From Bacillota bacterium (GTDB lineage: Bacteria > Bacillota > Clostridia > Peptostreptococcales > Anaerovoracaceae), in assembly GCA_022790955.1 (NCBI GenBank), contig JAAVYD010000117.1:1-55978 (forward strand): a stretch of 55,978 bases of DNA, in the 5' to 3' direction. This document shows positions 18,262 to 26,846 of the stretch, in pieces. How positions within the stretch are numbered: the stretch's first letter is position 1; every line of letters starts with the position of its first letter. The translations under genes were made by a program, and so were the position numbers. Below the pieces are notes generated by a model. That model saw only the letters and a list, made by a program, of their open reading frames with translations, made no database searches and was not told the origin of the DNA.

Positions 18262-18457
18262 AGCGTGATAAGCTTGCTTAATCACGCTGTGACGATTGCA
18301 ACTGCCTGAGGGAGCTTTGCTCCTCATAGTTTCAGTGAGAGATTATAACTCTCACTGAAACTATGATATGGAATCCGCCGCCTAAGAGGCGGGGGACATC
18401 TCAGGCAAAGTTATAACTTATTCTATGTAAAACATCTGCTTTTGCAGAAGTTCATAG
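18262..18457. other. Multi-hairpin structured element between apt and purine permease
   Basis: Five stems are packed into 196 bases. AGCGTGAT/ATCACGCT is at 18262-18288. A closing stem GCCTGAG (18304-18310)/CTCAGGC (18400-18406) encloses GGAGC/GCTCC (18311-18323), a perfect 17-bp stem (18325-18341 with 18349-18365), and CCGCC/GGCGG (18378-18392). A last hairpin spans 18423-18457. The multi-branch fold is either a cis-regulatory RNA for the leftward permease or a small non-autonomous mobile element of the IS200/IS605 (MITE) kind. No purine-riboswitch core is visible. Confidence 0.6.
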
Positions 18458-18477
18458 CTATAATATACATCTGAATA

Positions 18478-19005
18478 TTATTTCCCTTCATATTTTACAA
18501 CGGAGGCTACTTCACATCCTGCAAGCCTGCCGCGTCCTTCAAGACCTGCAAGCTCTATAAGAAATACGGCTTTTGCCACTTCTCCTCCGAGCCGCTCTAT
18601 CAGATTCACTGCCGCTTCCGCAGTTCCGCCCGTTGCGATAAGATCGTCTATAATCACTACCCGCTGACCCGGCTTTACGGAATCGGTATGCATCTCTACA
18701 GCTGACGTTCCGTACTCCAGGTCGTACTCGGCGGAAACCGTTTCCCGCGGCAGTTTGCCTTTCTTTCTCACAAGCGCCAGACTCTTTCCTAATTTATAAG
18801 CCACAGGCGCAGCAAACACAAACCCTCTCGCCTCAATGCCTGCAACCACATCGAAATCTTCGCCGTCTATAAGTCTGATAAGCTCGTCCACAGCCAGCTT
18901 AAATCCTTCCACGCTCTGTATTACAGATGTTATATCACGAAATATTATGCCCTCTTCCGGAAAATCCGGTATGCTGACTATAAAATCTTCTATATTCTTA
19001 CTCAT
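18478..19005 (-). CDS. apt: Adenine phosphoribosyltransferase
   Basis: The 175-residue enzyme is full length. It makes AMP from adenine and PRPP in the cytoplasm. Visible motifs are FPEEGIIFRDIT at the start, VVAGIEARGFVFAAP, and the PRPP-binding VVIIDDLIATGGTA. The start at 19005 (MSKNIEDFIV) has GGGAGGAAAA five to nine bases upstream; a longer frame up to 19092 lacks family similarity. The purine permease lies downstream on the same strand after the structured element. Confidence 0.95.
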   Translation of the reverse strand: MSKNIEDFIVSIPDFPEEGIIFRDITSVIQSVEGFKLAVDELIRLIDGEDFDVVAGIEARGFVFAAPVAYKLGKSLALVRKKGKLPRETVSAEYDLEYGTSAVEMHTDSVKPGQRVVIIDDLIATGGTAEAAVNLIERLGGEVAKAVFLIELAGLEGRGRLAGCEVASVVKYEGK

Positions 19006-19376
19006 TATTTTTCCTCCCAGAAGACTTTCACCAAAATACACCGCCCTTTCACTCCGTATATTATATACTTCGCCAAAAAAGACGGCGTACATCTTTGTTC
19101 CAGTTATATATTAACATATTAACCAGGAAACTCTCAACGTTAAATTGCTTTTTTAACAGCAATTCCACCAGATAAATTTGCATTATCCATATACTACTCT
19201 TTATATTTCATAAATATTGTATTAAAATATAAATGTAAACAACTCAACAAAATACTTCGCCCAAACTAAAACTAAAAATCGACTAAGAAATATACTATAT
19301 ATACGCTTAAAACAATTTAACTTAATAGTACAATGTTTATTTTATTAATATTATTAAAAATAGATTTATATTATCA
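19006..19376. other. AT-rich gap between apt and hicA relic
   Basis: These 371 bases are very AT-rich. They hold the presumed leftward apt promoter. I see no complete gene, strong hairpin or repeat. Confidence 0.4.
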
Positions 19377-19628
19377 ATGGATAAATACGAGAAACTACTG
19401 CAAATCATATTATCTGACTAAAACAACAATAATATAAATTTTAATGCTCTATGTACTTTATTTAAAAAATCGGATTTTAAATCAGAAAAAATCCAAGAAA
19501 GTCATCATTTTTATTCTTATGAAAATATTATCGAATTTATAGATTTACAATCATATAAAAAAACCATTCTAAATCAAAGACTTATCAGGTTAAACAAGAA
19601 AAAAATCAATAAATACTCTGTAATATAA
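19377..19628 (+). pseudogene. hicA: Relic HicA-type mRNA interferase toxin
   Basis: Read from ATG at 19377 to TAA at 19628, the frame gives 83 codons with one internal TAA at 19419-19421 (codon 15). The translation runs MDKYEKLLQIILSD-stop-NNNNINFNALCTLFKKSDF, then ESHHFYSYENIIEFIDLQ and a Lys-rich end. It matches HicA in length and order: the NINFNxLCxLLxxLGF segment, then the SHH motif carrying the catalytic histidine, then xxEIINLQ. The Gly before the SHH is replaced by Glu, and the C-terminal VKQVRxIILKY helix is degraded. No hicB is recognisable beside it. Family HicA proteins bind a dsRBD-like RNA target and cleave mRNA; this copy should be dead. Confidence 0.65.
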
Positions 19629-19925
19629 AATAGCTATCATGAATTGAATAAAGCAAAAGCGGACATTATTATAAAATTATCATACGATAGAAAAGAAAAT
19701 GATTATTAATAACTTTTCCCCCCCCGGCAGCCTCAAGCCGTCGGATATTTTTTACGCCCGTTTTTAACTAAAATACATGCGCTGAAATTCATAAAACCGC
19801 TCATACAAAATATATATTGAACCATAATCGCCCATTTTTTAATATTTTCTTAAATTTTCGGTCATACTTCCTTAAAAATTATTAGATTTGATGATTTTCT
19901 GTTTTTCAAATGCTATAATCCCCTT
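19629..19925. other. Gap before dlt operon with C8 tract
   Basis: About 300 bases without an intact gene. A frame fragment following the hicA relic ends LSYDRKENDY near 19708 and is not recognised. A run of eight C occurs at 19718-19725, rare in this AT-rich context. It is followed by a GGC/GCC-type hairpin and GGATATTTTTTACG, a T-run context also found at 228-241. This may be the terminator of the vanished toxin locus. Confidence 0.4.
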
Positions 19926-19945
19926 TGTGAAGATTCACAGGGAGG
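19914..19945 (+). promoter_or_regulatory. dlt operon promoter and leader hairpin
   Basis: TATAAT (about 19914-19919) lacks a strong -35 at 17 bases. Immediately downstream, TGTGAA-GA-TTCACA (19926-19939) is an inverted repeat flanked by CCC and GGG. The folded form would pair part of the GGGAGG ribosome binding site (19940-19945) with upstream C residues. It may be an operator or a translational control hairpin. Confidence 0.45.
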
Positions 19946-19955
19946 TATTTTTATT

Positions 19956-21620
19956 ATGGATATTATATCAAAATTGCGTAAGCTCGCAGAAACCGACGGG
20001 CAGCGCGCAGCCGTCATAGGGGAAGGCGGTCATGTACTGACGTATAGTCAGCTTAACGAATATTCCGATAGACTGGCAATATGGCTTCACAGACTAAACG
20101 GACAAAAATCTGACGCAAATCAATCTGCGCGTCCAATAGCGGTTTACGGTCATAAAAATCCGCTTATGCTCGTCTGCTTTCTCGGCGCCGCAAAATCCGG
20201 CAGAGCCTACTGCCCGCTGGATATATCTATGCCGGAAGGCAGAGTCAGGGATACAATCCAGGCGTTAGATCCCGAAGTGATCCTTGATCTTGAAAACGAT
20301 ATTGACACATTAATTAATATTATAAACGATCCGCAAAACACAGAAGCGGAATATAATCCAAGCTGGGCTGTTGCAGGCAGTCAAACGTTTTATATAATAT
20401 TTACATCAGGCAGCACAGGAAAACCCAAAGGCGTAAAGATCTCCGCCGATTGTCTTAATAATTATCTCGACTGGTCCTGCGAACTCGGCAGCGCTGCAGA
20501 AGAAAAGCACGGAAAAATATTTCTGAATCAGGCGCCTTTTTCATTCGACCTTTCGGTTATGGATACGTATACATGCCTGGCGTGCGGCGGCACTCTCGCC
20601 CTTATGGAAAAACGGGTGCAGAATGATTTCGCCCTCATGATAGATTTTTTCAAAAAAACGCCGCTTAATATCTGGGTGTCTACACCGTCTTTTGCAGATA
20701 TGTGCATGGGAGAGCCTTCGTTTAACAGCAATCTGCTGCCGAATCTCGGCATTTTCTTATTCTGCGGAGAGGAACTTACAATAAACACTTACGAAAAACT
20801 ACGCCAGAGATTTCCCGACAGCAGAATCATAAATCTGTACGGTCCGACAGAATCCACAGTAGCGGTTACGAGCATCGAGATAACCGAGGAAATTTATAAA
20901 AAAACTATCGCCGAAGGCAGAAAACTTCCTGCTGGAACTGCAAAAAACGGTACGATAATAGAAATAAACGAAAATACAGAAAACAACGATTCCGGCGACA
21001 GACTCGGAGAGATTATAATCACAGGAAATACCGTTAGTACAGGATATTTCAATAATCCCGAAAAAACCGCCGAAGCGTTTTTTGAAAAAGATATTAAGAA
21101 CGGCGACGGCAGCGTTTCCACAACAAGAGCTTACCGAACAGGCGATCTCGGATACATCGCCGACGGGCTTCTCTACTGCGTGGGCAGAATAGATTTTCAG
21201 ATAAAAATGCACGGATACAGAATCGAACTCGGCGATATAGAACAGAATTTATCAGACCTGCCGGAGATCAGCCGTGCGGTAGTAGTGCCTGTGGAAAAAG
21301 AAGGGCATATAAAAAGCCTTACCGCTTATGTTATAACAGATACAGAAGTAAATCCGCAGCACAGTGAAAAAAACTCAAAAAATAATGCGGACATTTCAGG
21401 TATTAATGAAAAATCGCTGGAAAATAAAAACGATACTGATTCAGAATTTCAGGATCTTAAAATAAATTACGACAGACAATTTTCCAGGAGAATAAAAGAA
21501 CAGCTTCTAATTAAACTGCCCGACTATATGATTCCGAAAAAAATCATAATGATAGATCGTCTGCCTATGAACAGCAACGGCAAAATAAATAGAAATCAAC
21601 TAAGGAGCATTAAATCATGA
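19956..21620 (+). CDS. dltA: D-alanine--D-alanyl carrier protein ligase
   Basis: The 554-residue adenylate-forming enzyme activates D-alanine with ATP and loads it on the DltC phosphopantetheine. Motifs: FTSGSTGKPKGVKIS (P-loop-like A3), LYGPTESTVAVTS (A5), YRTGDLGYI (A7), GRIDFQIKMHGYRIELGDIE (A8), and LPMNSNGKINR with the A10 lysine. It is about 45 residues longer than typical DltA (~505); an Asn/Ser/Glu-rich insert sits at about residues 465-505, in the small C-terminal domain. First gene of dltABCD(X); its stop overlaps dltB by four bases (ATGA). Confidence 0.95.
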   Translation: MDIISKLRKLAETDGQRAAVIGEGGHVLTYSQLNEYSDRLAIWLHRLNGQKSDANQSARPIAVYGHKNPLMLVCFLGAAKSGRAYCPLDISMPEGRVRDTIQALDPEVILDLENDIDTLINIINDPQNTEAEYNPSWAVAGSQTFYIIFTSGSTGKPKGVKISADCLNNYLDWSCELGSAAEEKHGKIFLNQAPFSFDLSVMDTYTCLACGGTLALMEKRVQNDFALMIDFFKKTPLNIWVSTPSFADMCMGEPSFNSNLLPNLGIFLFCGEELTINTYEKLRQRFPDSRIINLYGPTESTVAVTSIEITEEIYKKTIAEGRKLPAGTAKNGTIIEINENTENNDSGDRLGEIIITGNTVSTGYFNNPEKTAEAFFEKDIKNGDGSVSTTRAYRTGDLGYIADGLLYCVGRIDFQIKMHGYRIELGDIEQNLSDLPEISRAVVVPVEKEGHIKSLTAYVITDTEVNPQHSEKNSKNNADISGINEKSLENKNDTDSEFQDLKINYDRQFSRRIKEQLLIKLPDYMIPKKIIMIDRLPMNSNGKINRNQLRSIKS

Positions 21621-22813
21621 GCTTTTTCAGCGGACTCCCGTTTTGGACAGCGTTAATAGTGATCGCCGTCTGCGCCCTTGCAAACGGGCTGCTCGAAAAA
21701 TCATTCAAGCGGTTCGGCATTTTCGTATCGGTGTTTATCGTCACTCTCGTGCTCAGCAGCGATATAAAGCAGCTTATCTACTTTGCAGCCTACTTTATAT
21801 TTGAACTCGTTATCGTTAAAATTTACGAACGACTGCGAAAAGACAAAGGCAGAATTTCATGGATATATCATCTGATGCTTCTCGCCTCTCTTCTGCCGCT
21901 GGTTTTATGCAAGCTGACGGAATTAAAACCGCTGTCCGAAATGGACTGGTTCAAATTTGCAGGCATTTCATACCTGACATTCAGAGTAGCTCAGATTATA
22001 ATAGAACTTTACGACGGCGTTATAAAAGAAGTTCGTACTCCGGACTTCCTGGCTTTCCTGGTATTCTTTCCGACCTTCAGCTGCGGGCCTATCGACAGAA
22101 GCCGCAGGTTTTCCGAAGATCTTAACAGAACCTACAAACGGAACGAATATTTAGAACTTTACGGCAAAGGACTCGAAAAAATAATGCTCGGTCTTTTATA
22201 CAAATACGTACTTGCCGAAATATTTTTCAAATTAATGTCCCTCGCTGTAGAAGCCGAAGGCCCCGCAGTACAGAATCCACTGTTTCATTTCGGAATAATA
22301 GTCGGCTATGCTTACAGCTATGGGCTGTATATGTTTTTCGACTTTGCGGGTTACAGTCTTATGGCGATAGGAACAGGCTACATGCTCGGTATAAAAGTTC
22401 CCGACAATTTCAGGCAGCCGTTTAAGAGCCGCGACATGAAAGAATTCTGGGAACGCTGGCACATTTCTCTTTCGGAATGGTTCAGGGATTTCTTGTTTTC
22501 CAGATTCGTCATGCTCTCAATGCGGAAAAAATGGTTTAAAAACAGGCTTACGAGCGCTTCGCTGGGTTTCATAATCAACATGGGCATCATGGGCGTATGG
22601 CACGGGCTATCCATTAATTATATAATATACGGTCTGTATCACGGCGTTTTACTCGCAATTACGGAAATATATCAGAAAAAATCAAAATTTTATAAGAAAA
22701 ATAAAAAGAAAAAATGGTATATTGCAGTATCGTGGTTTATAACATTAAATCTGGTAATGTTCGGATTCCTGATATTCTCAGGCAACTTTACAAGAGTCTG
22801 TTTCTCAGTCTAA
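21617..22813 (+). CDS. dltB: D-alanyl transfer protein DltB (MBOAT)
   Basis: The 398-residue polytopic membrane protein belongs to the membrane-bound O-acyltransferases. Key features are FFPTFSCGPIDRSRRF, FWERWHISLSEWFRDF and the catalytic histidine in GVWHGLSINYIIYGLYHG. DltB moves D-alanine from DltC across the membrane toward teichoic acid with DltD and the small DltX peptide. It is translationally coupled to dltA. Length is normal for the family. Downstream dltC follows after a 77-base AT-rich gap. Confidence 0.95.
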   Translation: MSFFSGLPFWTALIVIAVCALANGLLEKSFKRFGIFVSVFIVTLVLSSDIKQLIYFAAYFIFELVIVKIYERLRKDKGRISWIYHLMLLASLLPLVLCKLTELKPLSEMDWFKFAGISYLTFRVAQIIIELYDGVIKEVRTPDFLAFLVFFPTFSCGPIDRSRRFSEDLNRTYKRNEYLELYGKGLEKIMLGLLYKYVLAEIFFKLMSLAVEAEGPAVQNPLFHFGIIVGYAYSYGLYMFFDFAGYSLMAIGTGYMLGIKVPDNFRQPFKSRDMKEFWERWHISLSEWFRDFLFSRFVMLSMRKKWFKNRLTSASLGFIINMGIMGVWHGLSINYIIYGLYHGVLLAITEIYQKKSKFYKKNKKKKWYIAVSWFITLNLVMFGFLIFSGNFTRVCFSV

Positions 22814-22890
22814 TTAAAACGCCGCTGTAACATAATAATTAATATATTATATAAAATAATTTTTACATAATATCTGCTTACATAAATTTA

Positions 22891-23136
22891 ATGGAGGATT
22901 TAAAAATGGAAGAAAAAATTCTGGAAATTTTAGAAGAAATATGCGACGATCCTATCGTAAGAGAAGATAAAGACCTGGATCTATATGACGAGGATCTGCT
23001 GGATTCCCTGGGTTTCGTAGAAATGCTGGTAACTATAGAATCCGAACTCGGCATAGTTATCGCGCCTTCCGAAGTAACGCGCGAGGACGCAAACACTGCA
23101 AATAAAATCATAAAGCTGGTAGAAAGCCGAGCTTAA
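22891..23136 (+). CDS. dltC: D-alanyl carrier protein
   Basis: The 81-residue acidic acyl carrier protein has the phosphopantetheine attachment serine at residue 34 in LLDSLGFVEML. It carries D-alanine as a thioester from DltA to DltB at the inner membrane face. Preceded by ATGGAGGATTTAAAA with a GGAGG site. Length is typical (about 78-80). dltD starts 10 bases after its stop. Confidence 0.96.
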   Translation: MEDLKMEEKILEILEEICDDPIVREDKDLDLYDEDLLDSLGFVEMLVTIESELGIVIAPSEVTREDANTANKIIKLVESRA

Positions 23137-23145
23137 GGAGGCGGC

Positions 23146-24324
23146 ATGAGAAATATTATAGCATTTTTGCTTGCTGTTGTGCTTTTTGCCGGATCAGCAG
23201 CAGGAATGCATTTCTGTTTCAGCGGAAAATATCCTGACTACACTTTAGAGTACGGTACATGGATAAATTCCGCCAAATTCGCTAACGGCGAAGGTCTTCA
23301 GCAGCTCGTTTCAAAATCCGGCGCCGTGCCAGTTTTCGGATCATCAGAACTAAAACACGGACAGAAATCCAAATTTCATTCAAATAAACTTTTAAAGAAT
23401 ACAGGTATAAAACCGATATTCATAGGAAAAGCAGGATACCAGAGCCTTAATCACGCCATAACTCTTGGAGCGATCGGAAATTCCATGAAAGATAAAAAGG
23501 TCATTCTTGTTGTTTCTATGCAGTGGCTAAAAAAAGGCGGAGTAAAAACAGACGCTTTCGGTTCATCATTTTCAGAAGAAAATTTTATAGAATTTCTTGA
23601 AAACGAAAATATAAATGATAAAACTAAAGATTATGTCATAAACCGAGCCAATGATCTTACAAAAGACAACGATAAAATGAATAAAAAAATCTTACGAGAT
23701 GCAGAATGGTACCGCAGCGGTTCTTCCTCCGGAAATATAATCACCGATATCGTCGGAGAAATTCACAAATTTACCATATCTGAAAAAAATCACATGCGTC
23801 TTGTAATGGAAAGTTCCGCGCAGGATTTTAATAAAAAGAACAGTACAGAAAAAAAAGAAAAACTGACTGTACCAGACTGGAAAAATTACCGTCAAAAGGC
23901 AGAAACAAAAGGCAAGAAACTGTCTACTTCAAATCCTTTCGGAATGTACGACAGCGTATATAAATCGACATACAACAGCATAGTTAAAAACGGCAATGTA
24001 AACAAACCTTCCTACACTACCAAATCCCCGGAACTCAAAGACCTTGAGTGCTTCCTGCAGATCTGCCAGCAGGAAAATATTAAACCTATGCTCATAATAT
24101 TTCCTTTCAACGGCTACTGGTATGATTTTCTGGATCTCGATTCCAAACAGCGTCAGGAACTTTACAACGCAGTGATACAGGTTGCCGAAAAATACGATGC
24201 AAATTACGTCGATCTATCCGACAAAGAATACGAATCATATTACTTTGAAGATAATTCTCATCCTGCGCTGAAAGGATTGGTGGATTTAAATGAAAAAATT
24301 TATGAATTTTGTACAGCATCTTAA
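23146..24324 (+). CDS. dltD: D-alanyl transfer protein DltD
   Basis: The 392-residue protein has an N-terminal signal anchor (about residues 3-22) and an extracellular SGNH-like hydrolase domain. The nucleophile is in PVFGSSELKHG, and the Asp/His pair in DNSHPALKGLVDLNEKIYEF. DltD transfers D-alanine to the teichoic acid on the outside. AGGAGG lies directly before the ATG. Its 3' end overlaps the start of the dltX-like gene by 35 bases. Confidence 0.95.
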   Translation: MRNIIAFLLAVVLFAGSAAGMHFCFSGKYPDYTLEYGTWINSAKFANGEGLQQLVSKSGAVPVFGSSELKHGQKSKFHSNKLLKNTGIKPIFIGKAGYQSLNHAITLGAIGNSMKDKKVILVVSMQWLKKGGVKTDAFGSSFSEENFIEFLENENINDKTKDYVINRANDLTKDNDKMNKKILRDAEWYRSGSSSGNIITDIVGEIHKFTISEKNHMRLVMESSAQDFNKKNSTEKKEKLTVPDWKNYRQKAETKGKKLSTSNPFGMYDSVYKSTYNSIVKNGNVNKPSYTTKSPELKDLECFLQICQQENIKPMLIIFPFNGYWYDFLDLDSKQRQELYNAVIQVAEKYDANYVDLSDKEYESYYFEDNSHPALKGLVDLNEKIYEFCTAS

Positions 24325-24451
24325 ATCAAACAGTAAATTAAAATTTATAGGAAAGTTATTATTTTTCTATATAATTTTAATGATTCTGTGGTTTACTTTC
24401 CTGTTATCAGGCGATTCAGATGCTCCCAACTTTATTTACGAACAATTTTAA
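24290..24451 (+). CDS. dltX: DltX-like small membrane peptide at the end of the dlt operon
   Basis: The 53-codon frame begins inside the 3' end of dltD (ATG 24290, GGTGG site upstream). It is a basic start (MKKFMNFVQHLKSNSKLKF), one hydrophobic helix (about residues 20-40), and an extracellular tail ending APNFIYEQF. The C-terminal F-I-Y-x-x-F is the hallmark of DltX, a small peptide whose C-terminal motif is required for D-alanylation in other Firmicutes and is thought to be the extracytoplasmic D-alanyl intermediate. Known dltX genes mostly precede dltA; here it is last and overlaps dltD out of frame. It is easily missed by gene callers. Confidence 0.82.
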   Translation: MKKFMNFVQHLKSNSKLKFIGKLLFFYIILMILWFTFLLSGDSDAPNFIYEQF

Positions 24452-24554
24452 CAGATTCTTTTTTCTGCTGCCTGCGCAGCTTATCAACGCCGGCAAGTAT
24501 ACCGCATTTTATATGCGTACCCTCAACAGAAAATTTATCATAAAATCATTAGAA

Positions 24555-24594
24555 AGGGCGTCCCTAAAGTCATAAAAGACTTAAGGAACGCCCT
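24555..24594. terminator. Terminator of dlt operon, shared with DUF6472 gene
   Basis: AGGGCGT...AAGTC (from 24555) pairs with GACTT...ACGCCCT (to 24594) in an approximately 17-bp stem with two mismatches and an ATAAAA loop. T-rich flanks occur on both sides, so it can end both convergent transcripts. Confidence 0.8.
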
Positions 24595-24677
24595 GTTGAT
24601 TTAATTTTAAACAGAAGTTTTTAATCTGATTTTCATGTAACTAATATATAATTCGCTCGCTTTGCAAAATTGAATTA

Positions 24678-24860
24678 CTAATTCTGCTTTCTTACCGTAA
24701 GATACTCGTCGTTAAGCCTGTAATACGGGCAGTCCTGCACTGTATTCGTGATAAATCGCTCCATCTCATCCTGATCCAAATTCATATCGCAGACATAAGC
24801 GTCGTATTCTTCATCGAACGCATACCATGTGCAGGTATGGCAGCTTACTGTCTTTTTCAT
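24678..24860 (-). CDS. DUF6472 family small cysteine protein
   Basis: The 60-residue cytoplasmic protein has CHTCTWYAFDEEYDAYVC, then DLDQDEMERF-like NLDQDEMERF and DCPYYRLNDEY. The four cysteines (CxxC, then C, then C) suggest a small zinc-binding fold. The family is widespread in gut Clostridia and has no known function. It stands alone with a modest GGGAGAATAATT ribosome binding region, and ends toward the shared terminator at 24555-24594. Confidence 0.85.
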   Translation of the reverse strand: MKKTVSCHTCTWYAFDEEYDAYVCDMNLDQDEMERFITNTVQDCPYYRLNDEYLTVRKQN

Positions 24861-24974
24861 AATTATTCTCCCGTTTTTTAATATATAAGATTAAATTATA
24901 TATGATTCTTATATTTTTCCTAAAAATTATTTATCTGCATAATATTAATTTGCATATCGCTTTATTTTCCGTAT

Positions 24975-25604
24975 TTAAAGACCCGCTCTCAATTCCTGTA
25001 CAAATTTTTTCACATCAGCAGCTTTCATAAACCCCGACATTATGCAGGCTCCCGCAGCGCCCGCCGCTTTTACTTCCGCTATATTATCAGGATTTATACC
25101 GCCTATGGCGTACACCGGGATATCCAAAAGCTCTGCTATCCGCCGCAAAAATGGGATTCCCCGCGGCTCAAGTCCTTTCTTACAGTCGGTAACAAACACA
25201 TGACCTGCCGTAACGTAAGATGCGCCAAGTTCTGCAGCTTCGAGGGCTTCAGCAGCCGAATGAACGGAAACACCGAATCCATCAAAAAATTCAGAAAATT
25301 TAAAATCCTTTAAAATCGCTTCTCTGAGCATGGGCAGCGGAAGATGAATATACTGAAATCCTGCGTTTGCAGCGCTTTTTATAAACGTATGCGCTGCAAA
25401 CCCTACGCCCGCTTTTTTGCATATGTTCATAACATCGCCTGCGAGCCTTTCGTACTCCTCAGCCGACATATCCTTTTCCCGCAGAATTACCGCAGACACT
25501 CCCGCACCTGCTATTTCTTCCGTCTTTTTCAGAAAATCACCGGAACACGACTTCCTGTCCGTAATGCAGATTATCTTAAAATCCTGTGAATTATACGTAA
25601 ACAT
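24975..25604 (-). CDS. thiE: Thiamine phosphate synthase
   Basis: The 209-residue TIM-barrel enzyme condenses HMP-PP with thiazole phosphate carboxylate to form thiamine phosphate. Motifs: CITDRK at the start, GVSAVILREKDMS, GHVFVTDCKKGLEPRGIPFL, IPVYAIGGINPDNI and a phosphate-binding GACIMSGFMKA. It overlaps thiH by 14 bases as the last gene of thiSFGHE. TenI-type aminase activity is an alternative, but the TDCKKG phosphate loop and operon favour ThiE. thiC, thiD and thiM are not in the window. Confidence 0.9.
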   Translation of the reverse strand: MFTYNSQDFKIICITDRKSCSGDFLKKTEEIAGAGVSAVILREKDMSAEEYERLAGDVMNICKKAGVGFAAHTFIKSAANAGFQYIHLPLPMLREAILKDFKFSEFFDGFGVSVHSAAEALEAAELGASYVTAGHVFVTDCKKGLEPRGIPFLRRIAELLDIPVYAIGGINPDNIAEVKAAGAAGACIMSGFMKAADVKKFVQELRAGL

Positions 25605-26751
25605 AATCGTTCATAACAGGCTGAAGCCCTTTTTCCTTAATAGCGGCGCAGACTTCGTCCACAGTACGATCATCCGATATTAAAAACTGCTCGTCGCCCT
25701 TTTTCTCAATCTTATCATTATGACTGCCGATACCGGTGCTCACTCCGGCGGAAATCTTAGTCGCTGCAAGTCCGATCACATTATTCCTGAATTTTTCGCC
25801 CTCTCTGGTAGAAATAGTGATACTCGCAAAAGGCATAAAAATCCTGTACGCCAGAATCACCTGCAAAAGCTCCCGCTCTCTTACGTCTTTAGGACTTATT
25901 TTATCGTTATTAACGATAGGACGCAGACGCGGACAGGAAAATGCAATCTCCGCATGAGGATACTTTTTCTGCAGCTTAAAAGCGTGCATGCCCGTGGCAA
26001 AAGCGTCTTTTCTGAAATCAGAAAGACCCAGAAGCGCTGCAAACCCTACACCACGCATTCCACCGCGAATCGCCCGTTCCTGAGCGTTCGCCCTGTACGG
26101 AAATACCCTCTTATGACCTCCCAGATGCAGTTTTTCATATTTGTCAGCATCATATGTTTCCTGAAATACAGTAACAAAATCGGCTCCGCATTCGTGCAGA
26201 TGCGCATACTCATCGGAATTGAGAGGATAAATTTCAAGCCCTATAAACTTGAAATACTTTTTGGCTATTCTGCACGCCTCACCTATGTACTCCACATCCG
26301 ACATCCTTCGGCTCTCTCCTGTAAGAATTAAAATTTCCTCAAGCCCGGTTTCCGCTATAGATTTCATTTCCAGTTCAATCTGTTCAAAATTCAGCTTCAT
26401 ACGATTAATATTATTATTACAATTAAAACCGCAATAAATGCAATAATTATCACAATAATTGGATATATATAACGGTGTAAACAGATACACCGAATTTCCG
26501 AAATGGCTTCTCGTTTCGTACTGCGCTTTATGAGCCATTTCTTCCAGAAAAGGCGCCGCCGCAGGCGACAGCAGCGCAGCGAAATCTTCTACGGTACAAC
26601 GCTCTGCCGACAAAGCCTGCTTTACATCAGCTTCGGTGTATTTATTATAATCGTACGCCTCCATCTCAGCGATGACTTCATCTATGATAACAGAATCCGA
26701 CAGAACTTCCATGTCCGGCAGATACGCCATATGGTCTGTTCTTTCTTTCAT
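25591..26751 (-). CDS. thiH: 2-iminoacetate synthase (radical SAM)
   Basis: The 386-residue radical SAM enzyme cleaves tyrosine to 2-iminoacetate (dehydroglycine) and p-cresol for anaerobic thiazole synthesis. The cluster motif is NYCDNYCIYCGF (C-x3-C-x2-C), followed by ILILTGESRRMS and ETYDADKYEKLHLGGHK. Start at 26751 (MKERTDHMAY) has GGAGGA seven bases upstream; longer versions place the start inside the binding site. It overlaps thiE. Use of ThiH rather than oxygen-dependent ThiO fits an anaerobe. Confidence 0.95.
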   Translation of the reverse strand: MKERTDHMAYLPDMEVLSDSVIIDEVIAEMEAYDYNKYTEADVKQALSAERCTVEDFAALLSPAAAPFLEEMAHKAQYETRSHFGNSVYLFTPLYISNYCDNYCIYCGFNCNNNINRMKLNFEQIELEMKSIAETGLEEILILTGESRRMSDVEYIGEACRIAKKYFKFIGLEIYPLNSDEYAHLHECGADFVTVFQETYDADKYEKLHLGGHKRVFPYRANAQERAIRGGMRGVGFAALLGLSDFRKDAFATGMHAFKLQKKYPHAEIAFSCPRLRPIVNNDKISPKDVRERELLQVILAYRIFMPFASITISTREGEKFRNNVIGLAATKISAGVSTGIGSHNDKIEKKGDEQFLISDDRTVDEVCAAIKEKGLQPVMNDYVYV

Positions 26752-26846
26752 TAACATTCCTCCTGAATTTATATTTATCCTAACCGAGGTCTGCATTTAT
26801 ATCGTTAATAAACAATTTACGATTATGCATAAACCCGATTAACTTT

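Noticed and set aside
18262..18457. Purine riboswitch upstream of the purine permease
   Set aside because: The conserved purine-aptamer junction sequences are absent; the stems have a different order and size.
19629..19708. hicB antitoxin remnant after the hicA relic
   Set aside because: The fragment ending LSYDRKENDY does not match the HicB start or its DNA-binding part.
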